The translations under genes and the position numbers were made by a program. 64,000 nucleotides of DNA, taken from NCBI GenBank assembly GCA_907163345.1, contig CAJQUN010000014.1, forward strand, positions 930,001-994,000. The letters are read 5' to 3'. A model generated the notes under the pieces. The model ran no database searches. It had not been told where the DNA came from and worked only from the letters and a program-made list of their open reading frames with translations. The DNA comes from Haberlea rhodopensis. Lineage: Eukaryota; Streptophyta; Magnoliopsida; Lamiales; Gesneriaceae. Below are positions 1-11,826 of the stretch, one piece after another. How positions within the stretch are numbered: the stretch's first letter is position 1; every line of letters begins with the position of its first letter.

Positions 1-781
1 TCTCACCGCAATGGAAACAGTTCCCTTCCTTTGCTATCCCTCCCTTTGGCTTTAGTGCAGAAGACTTTGGCTTAGATTTAGCAAAGACTTTCTTTGCTTT
101 CTTGTTGCCTTTAGCTTTGGCCCTTCCTTTGCCCTTATTCACAATAAGAACATTTGTGGCCTTAGTCTTCTTTGTATTTGCTTCATATGTTCTCAACATA
201 CCAAGCAATTGTGGTAGAGTCTTTTCCATGTCAGTCATATTGTAATTTACTACAAATTGACTGAAGCTCTCCGGCAACGATTGCAAGATTACATCGGTGG
301 CCAACTCTTGGTCCAATGGAAAACCTAGCTTGTCCAGATTCTCAATGTACCCAATCATCTTGAGCACATGAGTTCCAACTAAGCTTCCTTCTACCATCCT
401 GCACTGGAATAACGCTTTAGAGACGTCATACCTCTCTTGCCTAGCTTGCTGTTGGTACAACTGCTTTAAGTGTTCGATCATATCGAACGCCTCCATTTCC
501 TCATGTTGCTTCTGAAGCTCAGAGTTCATAGTGGCAAGCATGAGGCACCCAACATCAAGTGCGTCACTCTGATGCTTCTTGTAAGCATCTTTTTCAGCTC
601 TTGTAGCTGTTAGGGGAGGTTCCTCAGCGAGCAAGGGTTCCTCTAGAACATATTGTTTCTTTTCTTGTTTGAGGACTATCCTCAAGTTCCTATGCCAGTC
701 TAGGAAATTTGTCCCATTTAATTTGTCCTTCTCAAGGACCGATCGCAGTGATAAAGTGCTAGTAACGTTTGTAGTTGCCAT
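1..781 (-). CDS. gag: Copia-1L gag, N-terminal part of gag-pol (partial)
   Basis: The frame starts at the ATG whose complement is at 779-781 and stays open to the window edge, where it reaches the start of a zinc knuckle (Cys-Phe-His-Cys). The predicted protein begins MATTNVTSTLSLRSV and is almost identical to the gag of the copy at 11827. Gag is the nucleocapsid that packages element RNA in cytoplasmic particles; the early part is the UBN2-type copia gag domain. Protease, integrase, RT and RNase H would lie to the left of the window. No break is visible in the roughly 260 codons present, so this copy may be as intact as its sister, but that cannot be checked here. Confidence 0.85.
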   Translation of the reverse strand, partial: MATTNVTSTLSLRSVLEKDKLNGTNFLDWHRNLRIVLKQEKKQYVLEEPLLAEEPPLTATRAEKDAYKKHQSDALDVGCLMLATMNSELQKQHEEMEAFDMIEHLKQLYQQQARQERYDVSKALFQCRMVEGSLVGTHVLKMIGYIENLDKLGFPLDQELATDVILQSLPESFSQFVVNYNMTDMEKTLPQLLGMLRTYEANTKKTKATNVLIVNKGKGRAKAKGNKKAKKVFAKSKPKSSALKPKGGIAKEGNCFHCGE

Positions 782-2489
782 GGATATCTACAATATAAAT
801 ATGCAAAATAAGTTTATGATTTAAATCATTTAACATGGTCTTATATTAAATGACACTCCCACTATTTTGTTTGAAAAATATCAACCCTCGAAACCTTTAG
901 TGGGCCAAGATCCATATTTCACTTAATCTTGAGTTAGCTTTGGCTAATCGCCCAAGACTCGGTTATTTAGGTAGACAACACTTTGTCAATTACATCACAT
1001 ATAATTCTTGGATAGTTGGACGAACAACACTTTGTTCAATTCATCAAATGAATTATAATCCAACCCATGCCTCTAGGTTTCCAATCCTATTGAGATAACC
1101 TAGTTAAGTCGTACCCAATTAAAGTATGACGGATATCACTTTTATCCTTTCGCGCCTTACTAAGATTGCCACGGTGCTTTGCTTTGGCAAACCCACACAT
1201 GTACAATCGAAGTTATTGACGAGTACTTTTATTTGGAAGGCATCTAAAACTTAATATTTTAGAGGGATTTATTGATCTCATGATTAATTTGATAATTTAA
1301 AATATGTCCACTACATATAGTTGTATACATATCTACATATATGTGTAATACTATTATCAAACTAAAACATAAGATAAATCATGCATCAACATACATAATT
1401 AAAACGTGACATGGTTATAGCCCCTACTAATGAGTTTCTCAAGCCAATGAGAAACTCCTAATGAGTCAACCTAAGGTAACTTCATAAGCACCTTCCTTTG
1501 GCTCCAATTTGTGAATGGCCTCCTCATCCCGGCACGATGCTCCATCTTCATTGATCACCATCAATAAAATAAACTACACTATTTTACAAGATATAGAATT
1601 CCTCGATTCACATTCGAGGGGAACATAGGGGAGGGATAACATTTAGAATGAAATAGAGAAAGGCACGACACGCAGGTCGTATTATAAATTACAATCATTC
1701 ACAAATCCTATCTAATAGGTCAAAGGGCTATAACCACGCACCATGCTCAAACAACACATAAAGCATGCATTAACATTTAATTAATTAAATTCTAAACAAT
1801 TTAAATTTAATTCTAATTAAAACTGTAAAATAATTTTTTTGAAAAATTATCGTACGCTCGGGACATCACATGCCACGAACTAAAGCGACTAAAACACGAA
1901 CCACCATGATTCGAACCAAAACCCACGGCTGGACCAATAGTGGGCCTAGGGTCGAAACCCTAGCCCATGGCCGAGCCATGGTCCATGCGGCGGCTTGGGT
2001 GCGGCGCTGCTAGGGTTCAAAACCCTAGCCGCCTTGCACCATCTTGATTCTATCGAGCCAACTTGCACCTTCTCAATACTTTATCGAGCCAAAAGAGTTC
2101 AAAACCCTAGATAGTGCGACGGCTTGACCCATGCTCGAGCCAGGGTCCGAACCCTAGCTCTTAGGCGGCGGCCGAGAGGCCAATTTGACTAGGGTTCAAA
2201 ACCCTAGCCACTTTGTAGCGGCGGCCGAGTCATGGTGACTAGGGTTCGAAACCCTAGCACCTAGGTGGCCTCGGCCATGAGCCTACACGAGCCATGTTCC
2301 GGTTTTTGATCACGAATTATCATATATTTCGATCCGTCAATTATATCATATATATTATCATACGATGATCTTCACAAAATCGATTTTTCCATATATATAT
2401 GAAAATACAGTTTTAAATAGCATGCAATATTAATTCTAACATGATTAAACTATTTAACCACATAAAATCCGATATGAGCCTTGTACACG
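782..2489 (-). other. Copia-1L untranslated leader
   Basis: This 1.7-kb stretch between primer site and gag has no convincing frame. It matches the leader of the complete copy (10095-11826). The part at 1936-2260 is rich in short inverted repeats built on the plant telo-box AAACCCTAG, and the rest is AT-rich. Such long leaders normally hold packaging and translation signals, but no specific signal can be assigned from sequence alone. Confidence 0.8.
1936..2260 (-). repeat. Telo-box hairpin cluster in Copia-1L leader
   Basis: At least six copies of AACCCTAG or its complement occur here. Several are arranged as facing arms, such as CTAGGGTTC-AAAACCCTAG at 2010-2028, a similar pair at 2190-2207 and another at 2239-2258. 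The same kind of cluster occurs in the sister leader at 10341-10665. Confidence 0.8.
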
Positions 2490-2501
2490 GCTCTGATACC
2501 A
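2490..2501 (-). promoter_or_regulatory. Primer binding site (initiator tRNA-Met) of Copia-1L
   Basis: The minus strand reads TGGTATCAGAGC just downstream of the LTR end. This is the standard plant site for the 3' end of initiator tRNA-Met, which primes minus-strand DNA synthesis. Confidence 0.93.
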
Positions 2502-2502
2502 C

Positions 2503-3994
2503 TGTAAGTAACCCCATGAGCATACAACGCAGCGGAATAAAATTTTGGGATTACAAACCAGCGATCTATACATAGGGATTCATATCGGATTAGAGAATTA
2601 CAAGTGTCTTACCCTTGTAGCGTGTTTGAAGCCGAATCCACGGAGCTGCACCACGTCCTACGCCTTCTCCGAGTCAATAGCAAAACACGAATGGTTTTGC
2701 CTCAACGGTATCCACACGATCGAATCGAACGAAGGGATGGTTTAATAACAAGTTGCTAGACTTGTTATTAATCCTATACACGAAACAAACTCGATTCACA
2801 ATCGAAACAACCACCAAACCACCAAGAACCCCTCGACTTTGAAGGAGGTCGAGAGCTCTTGTGATGATGCGGCCGTTTTGCTCTTGCTTGTGTAGGGTTT
2901 TTAGTGTTATGAATTGTCTTTTTAATTAATCACCTTGCAATCATATTAAATATAATTAATTAAAGGCTTTCTCAAAGCTTCATGGGCTTAAGCCCATGAT
3001 TTAATTAATCCTTATGATTATTAATTAAGACTCCTCTTAATTATTTAATTCATCCCATGAATTTAATTTCCCTTCTCGATTTAATCTTTTGTGCGACCCG
3101 ATAGGATCTCGTAATGTTGGCAGTGACATAAAATCTCATTTTATGTCGCAAGCATCGAGCGGTATCTAGCAACACATCGATGCTACCCAAATTACGAGAA
3201 TGTCAATGACTCGACATAACCTTTAGAACTTGTGACAATATTAATCATGTAACTTAATCCCTTTGTCCTTTGTGTTTAGATTGAACACGAGTCATGGAAT
3301 AGTCATACTCGTATATTCAATCTCTATTTCTTGATCCCCAAGTAGAACTAGAATAAACGAATAAGCTCGATATCTCATATCGACTCATTCGAGCATGGCC
3401 ATGCATTTTAGTTCTCACTTGATCAAGGGCCAAACACATCTCCTGTTATATAGGAGGGACAAATCCTATCTCGATCAGTCAACATCCCTCTACATAATTC
3501 GTAGTGTATCCAATAGTCGCCTTTATAGTATACCCTGTTACGGGTAACGTTTGACGATATCAAGATACATAACTCCTTATGTTGGGATCTCTGATGATCA
3601 CAAGTCGTAAGGATTACATACATTATTATCACTATGAGAATTGCATATGACGATCATATAACTATCCATGTTGCATTCTCATGGTGGGTCTGTTCAGTAC
3701 ATCGTTCTCTAACATGTACCCATATGTTGATTTGATATCTCATATCAATGAACAATTCATCGATCAACATATACTAGTCTCTACGTATTATCATTATCCC
3801 ATTCACGATAATACTTGACTAGGAACATCTTTAAGAATAATACAATATTATTCTAAGGACATTAACATATATATATTAATTCATAATGCACAGTTAAAAG
3901 AATAATATATAATAATGAATTGCCATTCATAAATCCATAAACATTGTATGTCTTAAACAATCATCTAATGACTTGTCTTAGGGCATATCCCAAC
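2503..3994 (-). repeat. Copia-1L 5' LTR
   Basis: A 1492-bp LTR running TGTTGGGATATG...CTTACA on the minus strand. It aligns over its full length with the two LTRs of Copia-1R (8587-10081 and 15805-17296) with only scattered differences. Ends are TG...CA. Confidence 0.93.
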
Positions 3995-4606
3995 ATGGAT
4001 GTACTCCAAGGATCGTGGTACCAGGGCTTGATGGAGCACGGTATCGTATAGAGTACATATATACACCTGAGGATTATATACATATTCATGATGCTCGCAT
4101 GTGAGCACGATTATACTTGTATATGGGTTGTATATAAAGGCATGAGCATTTCTCTCTTTCATTCTATGTTGCATGCAATTAAGGGTAGAATTGCTAATGA
4201 TATGAGAGTCGATGGTGTATTATGTGGGGGTTGAAACCCACTTTTGTCGTCTTGTGTGTGGTGTCTTCCCTGGCTGGGAATTTACTTGGTATTGCTGCAT
4301 TCTGATGAGTATTATGTTTTCCCTGGCCGGGAATTATGTTATGTGTTGTGCTTTTATTTCGGGATAGCTCAATTTACGGGGAGACTCTGCCCAAATTTTT
4401 ATAAAAGTCCACAATGTAAAAAGTGGCAAAATGGGGTTGGTAATGGGCAACTCTATGAGTCTATATGTTAGTAGAGATGATCTTATAACGTTGAATATTA
4501 AAGGAATTTTGTAAGCATCATCTGAGTTTCCCGATTGATTTGTATAGAAGCATGTGCCACACATAGTGGTTAATACACTAATCAAGGGTTAAGGGCTAGG
4601 GGTCCT
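3995..4606 (+). repeat. Fragment of a Ty3 LTR of the A3 type
   Basis: The complement of this stretch matches about the first 600 bp of the solo LTR at 48659-51080, starting from the shared end TGTAAGGACC at 4606. Judged by the orientation of the other LTRs, the sense strand here is plus and the LTR end is at 4606. Copia-1L is inserted in it, so the rest of the LTR should lie left of the window. Confidence 0.8.
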
Positions 4607-4816
4607 TACAAAAGATGAGGAACTTTCTGAAGGGATTGAGGCCAGAACTGTTTGATCGGGTTATCTCCAACAACCCCAGCTCATTTAATGATGCCCTGAC
4701 ACGGGCAGAATTGGCGGAGATTGCGGTGGGCCCGTATAAGGTTGATGTACCCCCTTCAGTACCACCACCGAGGCCCGTTGCTGATAGTTTGAGGCCACGA
4801 GGGGATCAGTTCAAGG
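4607..4816 (+). pseudogene. Ty3 gag fragment
   Basis: The plus strand encodes about 70 residues of Tekay-type gag (MRNFLKGLRPELFDRVISNN and following), directly comparable to the gag of C2 and B in their middle part before the zinc knuckle. It has no 5' gag, zinc knuckle or protease. It starts right at the LTR end at 4606 and stops where LTR-like sequence begins near 4826. It is a rearranged remnant with no expected function. Confidence 0.85.
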
Positions 4817-4825
4817 CTCCATTTA

Positions 4826-5812
4826 CACAAGTACTCGATCAACGTTTCTGGAAACAGGGCAACTTATTCATTTCCAGATTTCTTGAGCACCTCATTTCAT
4901 GCTATTAAAACTATGACATATAACATAAAACATGCTCAAACATAAAACGTCCTGGGCTTTACAAACTACCATGCATGTACTCAAATCGAAGGTTCACCCT
5001 AAAACCCATCTAACATGAATAATATCACCTCCTCAAAATCACTCCCAGTCCACATTTTCCAGAAAAACAGGGCATACTCCTACCCAGATTTCCGAACACC
5101 CTTCTTTGCATGCTTATTTCCTCAACATAAAACATGTCATATACATAAGGAAAAATACTGAGAGTTACATAATAACACCATGTAAGCATTTAAATCGAAG
5201 GTTTCAAGAAACCTAAGCTAACATGCCATTTTTACCACACTTAAAAGCAAGAACTTAATAAGCTTAAAAACAAAAACAGAGCATGGTTTCTCACCCTATT
5301 TTGCTTCCGATTTTTCAAAGGCTTCCAGGCGATGAAAAAGGGAAAGATCCTCAGAATTTTGCTTAGCAAGTGCTGGTGAAGAAATGGGAGAGAAGGGCCG
5401 AGTTTTGGGATGGCTGAGAGTGGTGAAATGATTGAGCCAAGTGGGGTGTAAAGTCAGCATGTGTAAGTTGATTGGCAAGGGTTGGGGGGGGGGGGGGTGG
5501 TTGGGTGTTGGGTGGTTTGATGTGTTATGTTTTGGTCCCGGTATTTAGCACGATGCATTAAAATATCCTCACATGATATTTATAGTATTTTCTCAATAAA
5601 ATACTTCGATTCCCATTTAAACATGCTTTACCAAAACAAATAACACACACCCTAAATAAACATGCCACTACCCCAAAAACCCAACATATACCACATGCAC
5701 CCTGAAATGAATCTCCCCAATAATATTAATTCAATCCCATGAATTAACACTCTAATCATCATAATTTAAATTAAATGATTAAAATCACATAATCATTTCG
5801 CGGATATCACAC
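4826..5812 (-). repeat. Truncated Ty3 LTR related to the B element LTR
   Basis: The sequence shares order and motifs with the B LTR from about 24150 to 25224: repeated AAACAGGGC segments, a GATTTTC/GGAAG region, a CCGGTATTT motif and an end at GATATCACA (5812). The palindrome-array half of the LTR is missing. A run of 14 G occurs at 5484-5497. No gene is seen. Confidence 0.7.
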
Positions 5813-7042
5813 AGCCCCCACACGGTGTGAGTAGACCAATACCACCAATCCAATAACCATAATATTACAGTTCATAATTTACAGAATGAAAATGATATGA
5901 ATTTAAATGATACTCCCTGGATGGTATCATCCTCATCCGGGATCCTCTGTATTGTCCCTGTTCTCAAAATAACCAAACTCATCAAATTCCCAAAGCCAGT
6001 TAATCGCCACATAGATTAACTAATAACATTCATATTATGCCAGTCCCATAATCAATATGGTAAAATCATTATATAAAAGACCGTAGATATCACATATATC
6101 TAACCAACGATTTCATGTTCATATTTCATTGCTCGCTCCACAATAGCGGTATTTTAAACCCCGCGCACGCTCAACAATATTGGCGTCATAACCGATGGTC
6201 GATCAACGGCGATAACATCTCAATCGTTGCTCGCTCAAGGCGGCACCATATAATTCCCAACGTAATTCCATTTATTACAAGCACCATACACCATGCATTT
6301 TAACATTCGTTCATTGCAATCGCCACATACCATGCAATTCACAGTTGTAATATTATAACAGGCTATGCTCATACGTTATACATACCTTATAATTCCGTAG
6401 TTCGAGTCCCACCTTGCCTGAGTCCCACGACCCGATGAATTATGTGCTAACACATAAATAACTCACAATCAAACACAAGCATGCAACCACGTGCCCAAGC
6501 AAATTCAAAACTTCCAAACCTATAGTCTATCCATGACGATTACCAAAATAAAAGCCCCCTGGCTAAGAATGTATAATATCCAAAATATATCATTTTACAA
6601 TTTTAAAAGATAGCCAAAAATCCAACCGAGAATTCCGTTTCAATAAACTTTGGCTCCAACCAATCCATTTTAAAAGCATAGCATTCCCATTGGAATGTAG
6701 ACATTGCCTCGGAAACGGCCCCTTTAAACCTCGGTTCCAAAATCCCGACATTTTTCAAAATTTTGAAAAAAAAAACACCACACTTCGGGCCGTGATCGAT
6801 CGCCGCTTCTGTCGCGATCGATCCCGCGCACCCGCTGCCAAACAGAATGATCTCGCGATCGATCGCGCGTCTCCACAATCGATCGCTAATCGTCTCGCGA
6901 TCGATCGCCGAGACTTGACGATCGATCGGCAGCACTGTACATCGTCTCCAATTTTCAGCTGCTCGTCGCGATCGATCGGCCCTCCCCGGCGATCTATCGT
7001 GACCTGCGATTTTTCGAGAAATTTGAGTTTCCATGGTGTTTT
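5813..7042 (-). repeat. LTR A', part 1 (interrupted by element C1)
   Basis: The stretch begins in the middle of an A-type LTR (CAGCCCCCACACGG, compare 20232) and runs to the C1 insertion, with the target duplication GTTTT at 7038-7042. The LTR resumes at 35815. It contains an eight-site palindrome array at 6794-6998. Matches to A2 include the CCTGGATGG and GTACCTTATA segments. No gene is seen. Confidence 0.78.
6794..6998. repeat. Eight-site GATCGATC palindrome array in LTR A'
   Basis: Sites start at 6794, 6816, 6857, 6877, 6899, 6920, 6970 and 6991. Sites 4 and 8 carry one mismatch. Distances are 22, 41, 20, 22, 21, 50 and 21 bp, a 2+4+2 grouping. Confidence 0.88.
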
Positions 7043-8586
7043 TGTAAGGACCTTAGTTCTTTAAGTACGGATTAAAGGCATAATTAGAGCTGACATAAAT
7101 TATCAGAGTAAAATGATCGTGTTGATACTATGAGCTTTAAGAACTACATGCCAAAAATAAGGACTGTCAATGGATTAATTACATTCCCAATTAAATGAAT
7201 GTTATCAACTATAGCTTTACACTACTCCTAGAGTAGACACTATACAAAAGTAATCCCATCCTTCAATTCCCAAAAGTGTTCTTCACAAGCTTACTGCCTC
7301 AACCCACCTTAGCCCCTTCTTATCATGCCAAAAACGTACCTACAAGGACAACCCCCAAACATGAGCATATAATAATTCATATACAACACAATATGAGTGA
7401 AAGGCGTAAATGCATAAACCGTAATAAACACTTCCTGTTTTTCCCATGCTTTTTGGTTGTCCCTGTACCATAACTCATGAGTATAATCAAATAGATTATT
7501 TAATGGCCCACACATGTCATGACATAATACCATTTCATCATCACCAATTTCCAATCAACAATCCCTAGTCTGTTCATCACAATGTATTTTAATGCCCCTC
7601 GCTTTTCATATAGGCGACATAGAATAACCTCGCTTCAATGGACATGCGGCGCTCCCACCCCTCGCTTCACATTGAGCGGCAAATATTCTTTACTCGCCTC
7701 ATATGATAACCACGTATAAATGTGACATGCGGCGCTCCCACCCCTCGCTTCACATTTAGCGGTACCAAATCAAATAGCGGCAAGCATTAAAATCATCAAG
7801 GGATGACCATGACTCATGGATGTGCACCAATAACCATCATATGCATATACAATCATCATGCATAATTCAACATGTATTTGCATCCACAATGCATAATTCC
7901 ATATATACTCGCATCCACAATGCATAATCAAGGAGTATATTAGATACATGTACCGTTGGGTGCCCGTACGTCTTCTACGTACCTTTCCAAAAAATAGGAT
8001 GTGGTAGGACTTCACTTCCTTGGCTGTGTCGCCACCTGGGATGGTTCTACATATTCACACAAATCAATATTAGAACCCAATAATAGTCCAATACCAACAA
8101 TCCTACAAAAATAACCAAAAACATCATATTTTGTGTCTCACGATCGATCGCTGCGAAGGGCCGATCGATCGCGAGATCACACTTCCCGAACTTCAAATTT
8201 TATTCCTTCGGCGATCGATCGCCATACTTGGCGCGATCGATCGCCAGCCTCGCCGATCAATTGCCCAAGTGTGGCGATCGATCGCCAAAAGCTTCTGGAG
8301 CGCACCGCCGGCTCGCGATAGATCGCCAAAAACGAGCGATCGATCGCCGAGTCCTGTACTTCGAAAAATCGCCATTTTTGCTCAAAAACTCCTTTCCAAC
8401 CCATACCAACTCCCTTACCATCAACCCAACAACATCAAACACAATAAAACCTTCAAAATACACTTTAAACATCTCAAAAATCCAACATTCAACCAAAATA
8501 ATACCAACCCAAAATAACCCATTTCAAAACTCTTCAAAACCACTTCAAACTCAATCCAAACACAATAAAAATAATAGGGAGGTATC
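7043..8586 (-). repeat. C1 left LTR, part 1
   Basis: This is the first 1544 bp (plus-strand order) of the LTR that lies 3' in the element's sense. It is interrupted by Copia-1R at 8587 and resumes at 17302; the whole LTR is about 2058 bp. It contains short repeats of a CTCGCTTCACATT motif (7660-7760), a CGTACGTC...ACGTACC motif near 7965, and a palindrome array at 8142-8350. The sister LTR at 33881-35809 gives the undisturbed version. Confidence 0.9.
8142..8350. repeat. Palindrome array in C1 left LTR
   Basis: Eight GATCGATC-centred sites occur, several with one mismatch (for example near 8252 and 8319). The first two start at 8142 and 8163, 21 bp apart, whereas the sister LTR has 17 bp here because of a small deletion. 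The remaining order matches the array at 34866-35065. Confidence 0.85.
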
Positions 8587-10081
8587 TGTTGGGATATGCC
8601 CTAAGACACATCATTAGATGATTGTTTATGACATACAATGTAATATGATTTTATGAATGGCAATTCATTATTATATATTATTCTTTTAACTGTGCAATGT
8701 GAATTAATATATATGTTAATGTCCTTAGAACAATATTGTATTATTCTTAAAGATGTCCCTAGTCAAGTATTATCATGAATAGGGATAATGATAATACGTT
8801 GAGACTAGTATGTGTTGATCGATGAATTGTTCATTGATATGAGATATCAAATCAACATATAGGTACATGTTAGAGAACGATGTACTGGAAAGACCCACCA
8901 TGAGAATGCAACATGGATAGTTATATGATCGTCATATGCAATTCTCATAGTGATAATAATGTATGTAATCCTTACGACTTGTGATCATCAGAGATCCCAA
9001 CATAAGGAGTTATGTATCTTGATATCATCAAACGTTACCCGTAACAGGGTATACTATAAAGGCGACTATTGGATACACTACGAATTATGTAGAGGGATGT
9101 TGACTGATCGAGATAGGATTTGTCCCTCCTATATAACAGGAGATGTGTTAGGCCCTTGATCAAGTGAGAACTAAAATGCATGGCCATGCTCGAATGAGTC
9201 GATATGAGATATCGAGCTTATTCGTTTATTCTAGTTCTACTTGGGGATCAAGAAATAAAGATTGGATATACGAGTATGACTATTCCATGACTCGTGTTCA
9301 ATCCTAACACAAAGGACAAAGGGATTAAGTTACATGATTAATATTATCACAAGTTCTAAAGGTTATGTCGAGTCATTGACATTCTTGTAATTTGGGTAGC
9401 ATTGATGTGTTGCTAGATACCGCTCAATGCTTGTGACATAAAATGAGATTTTATGTCACTGCCAACATTACAAGATCCTATCGGGTCGCACAAAAGATTA
9501 AATCGAGAAGGGAAATTAAATTCATTGGATGAATTAATTAATTAAGAAGAGTCTTAATTAAGTGATTAAAAGGTTTTAATTAAATCATGGGTTTGGGCCC
9601 ATAAGACTTTAAGAAAGTCTTGAACCTTAATTAAAAGCCTTATAACATAAATACAAGGTTTTGATTAATTGTTAATCACACTTTCATATCATTGCTTGAT
9701 ATCATAAAACCTAACTCCTCAAGCACTCTCGGCCGCCTCCTTCAAAGCCGTGAGCTTTTCATCGCCGCCGTGTTACTTGGTGGTTCGTGGTGGTCGTCGA
9801 TCGGTTATTGTAACCTTGAGGCTTGTTTGTTCAAGAATAAGTCTAGCAACTTGTTCTTGAACATCCCTTTCGATTTGATCGTGTGGATACCGTAGAGACG
9901 AAGGTGCAAACTTTCGTTTGTGACTCGAGGTGCTACAACGAGGATTCTGCTTCAAACACGCTACAAGGGTGAGACACTTGTTATTCCTTTATCCGATATG
10001 AAATCCTATGTATAGATCTTCTGGTTAGTAATCCATATAAAATTTTATTCCGCTGCGTTGTATGCTCTTGGATTACTTACA
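8587..10081 (+). repeat. Copia-1R 5' LTR
   Basis: A 1495-bp LTR from TGTTGGGATATG to CTTACA. It contains a small open frame (8950-9159) that is also open in the two sister LTRs, probably only because the LTRs are young. Confidence 0.96.
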
Positions 10082-10082
10082 G

Positions 10083-10094
10083 TGGTATCAGAGC
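10083..10094 (+). promoter_or_regulatory. Primer binding site of Copia-1R
   Basis: TGGTATCAGAGC lies one base after the LTR end and complements the 3' end of initiator tRNA-Met. Confidence 0.95.
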
Positions 10095-11826
10095 CGTGTA
10101 CAAGGCTCATATCGGATTTATGTGGTTAAATAGTTTAATCATATTAGAATTATATTGCATGCTATTAAAACTGTATAAACATATATGATATGTTAATATC
10201 GAGTTTGTGAAATTCATCGTAAAATTGTATTTGATATAATTGGCGAATAATTGTATACGATACACGAAAGCGTAAAATCGAGGTGTTGGCTCAAGGTGGT
10301 TCGACCACTTCATGACTTGACCCTCGGGCTGCCGCTAGTGAGCTAGGGTTCGGACCCTTGGCTCATGCATGGGGCCGCGCCGCTTCCAAAAGGCTAGAGT
10401 TTTGAACCCTAGTCACATAAGCCACTCGGCCGCCGCTTGGGCTAGGGTTTTTCGAACCCTTGGCTCGAGATGGTTAAGCCGTCACCGTCATGGACCGTCC
10501 ATGGTTGGACCGTGGCTTGTGGCTCATGGATTTCGGTGTTTCGAGCAAGTTGGCTCGATGAGAAACCAACATGGTGCAAGGCGGCTAGGGTTTGGAACCC
10601 TAGCGGCGCCGCACACATGCCATCGGCTCGGACCATGTCGTGGGCTAGGGTTTCGAACCCTAGGCCCATAATTGGTCCAGCCGTGGTGTATGGTTGGTTC
10701 GAACCATGGTGGTTCGTAGCTAAGTCGCATTAAGTTCGTGGCATGTGATGTCCCGAGCGTACGATAATTTTTTCAAAAATTATTTTACAGTTTTAATTAG
10801 AATTAAATTTAAAATGTTTAGAATTTAATTAATTAAATGTTAATGCATGCTTTATGTGTTGTTTGAGCATGATGCGTGGTTATAGCCCTTTGACCTATTA
10901 GATAGGATTTGTGGATGTTTGTAATTTATAATACGACCTGCGTGTCGTGCCTTTCTCTATTTCATTCTAAATGTAATCCCTCCCCTATGTTCCCCTCGAA
11001 TGTGAATCGAGGAATTCTATATCTTGTAAATAGTGTAGTTTATTTTATTGATGATGATCAATGAAGATGGAGCATCGTGCCGGGATGAGGAGGCCATTCA
11101 CAAATTGGAGCCAAGGGAAGGTGCTTGTGAAGTTACCTTAGGTTGACACATAGGATTTTCTCATTGGCTTGAGAAAATCATTAGTAGGGGCTATAACCAT
11201 GTCACGTTTTATTATGTATGTTGATGCATGATTTATCTTATGTTTTAGTTTGATAATAGTATTACACATATATGTAGATATGTATACAACTATATGTAGT
11301 GGACATATTTTAAATTATCAAATTAATCATGAGATCAATAAATCCCTCTAAAGTATTAAGTTTTAGATGCCTTCCAAAATAAAGTACTCGTCAATAACTT
11401 CGATTGTACATGTGTGGGTTTGCCAAAGCAAAGCACCGTGGCAATCTTAGTAAGGCGCGAAAGGATAAAAGTGATATCCGTTATACTTTAATTGGGTACG
11501 ACTTAACTAGGTTATCTCATTAGGATTGGGAACCTAGAGGCATGGGTTGGATTATAATTCATTTGATGAATTGAACAAAGTGTTGTTCGTCCAACTATCC
11601 AAGAATTATATGTGATATAATTGACAAAGTGTTGTCTACCTAAATAACCGAGTCTTGGGCGATTAGCCAAAGCTAACTCAAGATTAAGTGAAATATGGAT
11701 CTTGGCCCACTAAAGGTTTTGAGGGTTGATATTTTTAAACAAAATAGTGGGAGTATCATTTAATATAGACCATGTTAAATGATTTAAATCATAAACTTAT
11801 TTTGCATATTTATATTGTAGATATCC
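10095..11826 (+). other. Copia-1R untranslated leader
   Basis: This 1.7-kb stretch between primer site and gag has no convincing coding frame. It begins AT-rich, then has a GC-rich telo-box hairpin cluster (10341-10665), then AT-rich sequence ending in GATATCC just before the gag ATG. Short frames across the cluster occur on both strands and follow from the inverted repeats. Confidence 0.85.
10341..10665 (+). repeat. Telo-box hairpin cluster in Copia-1R leader
   Basis: Five facing pairs of CTAGGGTT and AACCCTAG-like arms are present near 10342, 10393, 10441, 10584 and 10643. Two are nearly perfect: CTAGGGTTTGGAACCCTAG and CTAGGGTTTCGAACCCTAG. The other three carry mismatches. Confidence 0.85.

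Larger units (their letters stand above)
1..3994 (-). mobile_element. Ty1/copia retrotransposon Copia-1L, 5' part, cut by window edge
   Basis: Read on the minus strand this is LTR (3994 to 2503), tRNA-Met primer site, about 1.7 kb of leader, then the start of gag running off the window at position 1. It closely matches the complete plus-strand element at 8587-17296 along its whole length, so the two are recent members of one family in opposite orientation. It sits in an LTR fragment (3995-4606); the five bases next to its LTR end are TGGAT, but the partner target duplication lies outside the window. Family assignment (Angela/Tork-like) rests on the complete copy. Confidence 0.93.

Noticed and set aside
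5484..5497. Run of 14 G
   Set aside because: Simple repeat within an old LTR; length may be unreliable.
8141..8350. Overlapping frames on both strands with repeated Arg-Ser-Ile-Ala and Asp-Arg-Ser-Pro, also near 6780, 21100, 34870, 38420 and 45290
   Set aside because: They come from translating the GATCGATC palindromes, which read the same on both strands. There is no conserved start, no codon signal, and frames shift between copies. Not a protein.
8950..9159. A 69-codon frame in the Copia-1 LTR, also open at 16167-16376 and on the minus strand at 3423-3632
   Set aside because: All three LTRs are nearly identical at DNA level, so an open frame in each gives no independent evidence of coding.
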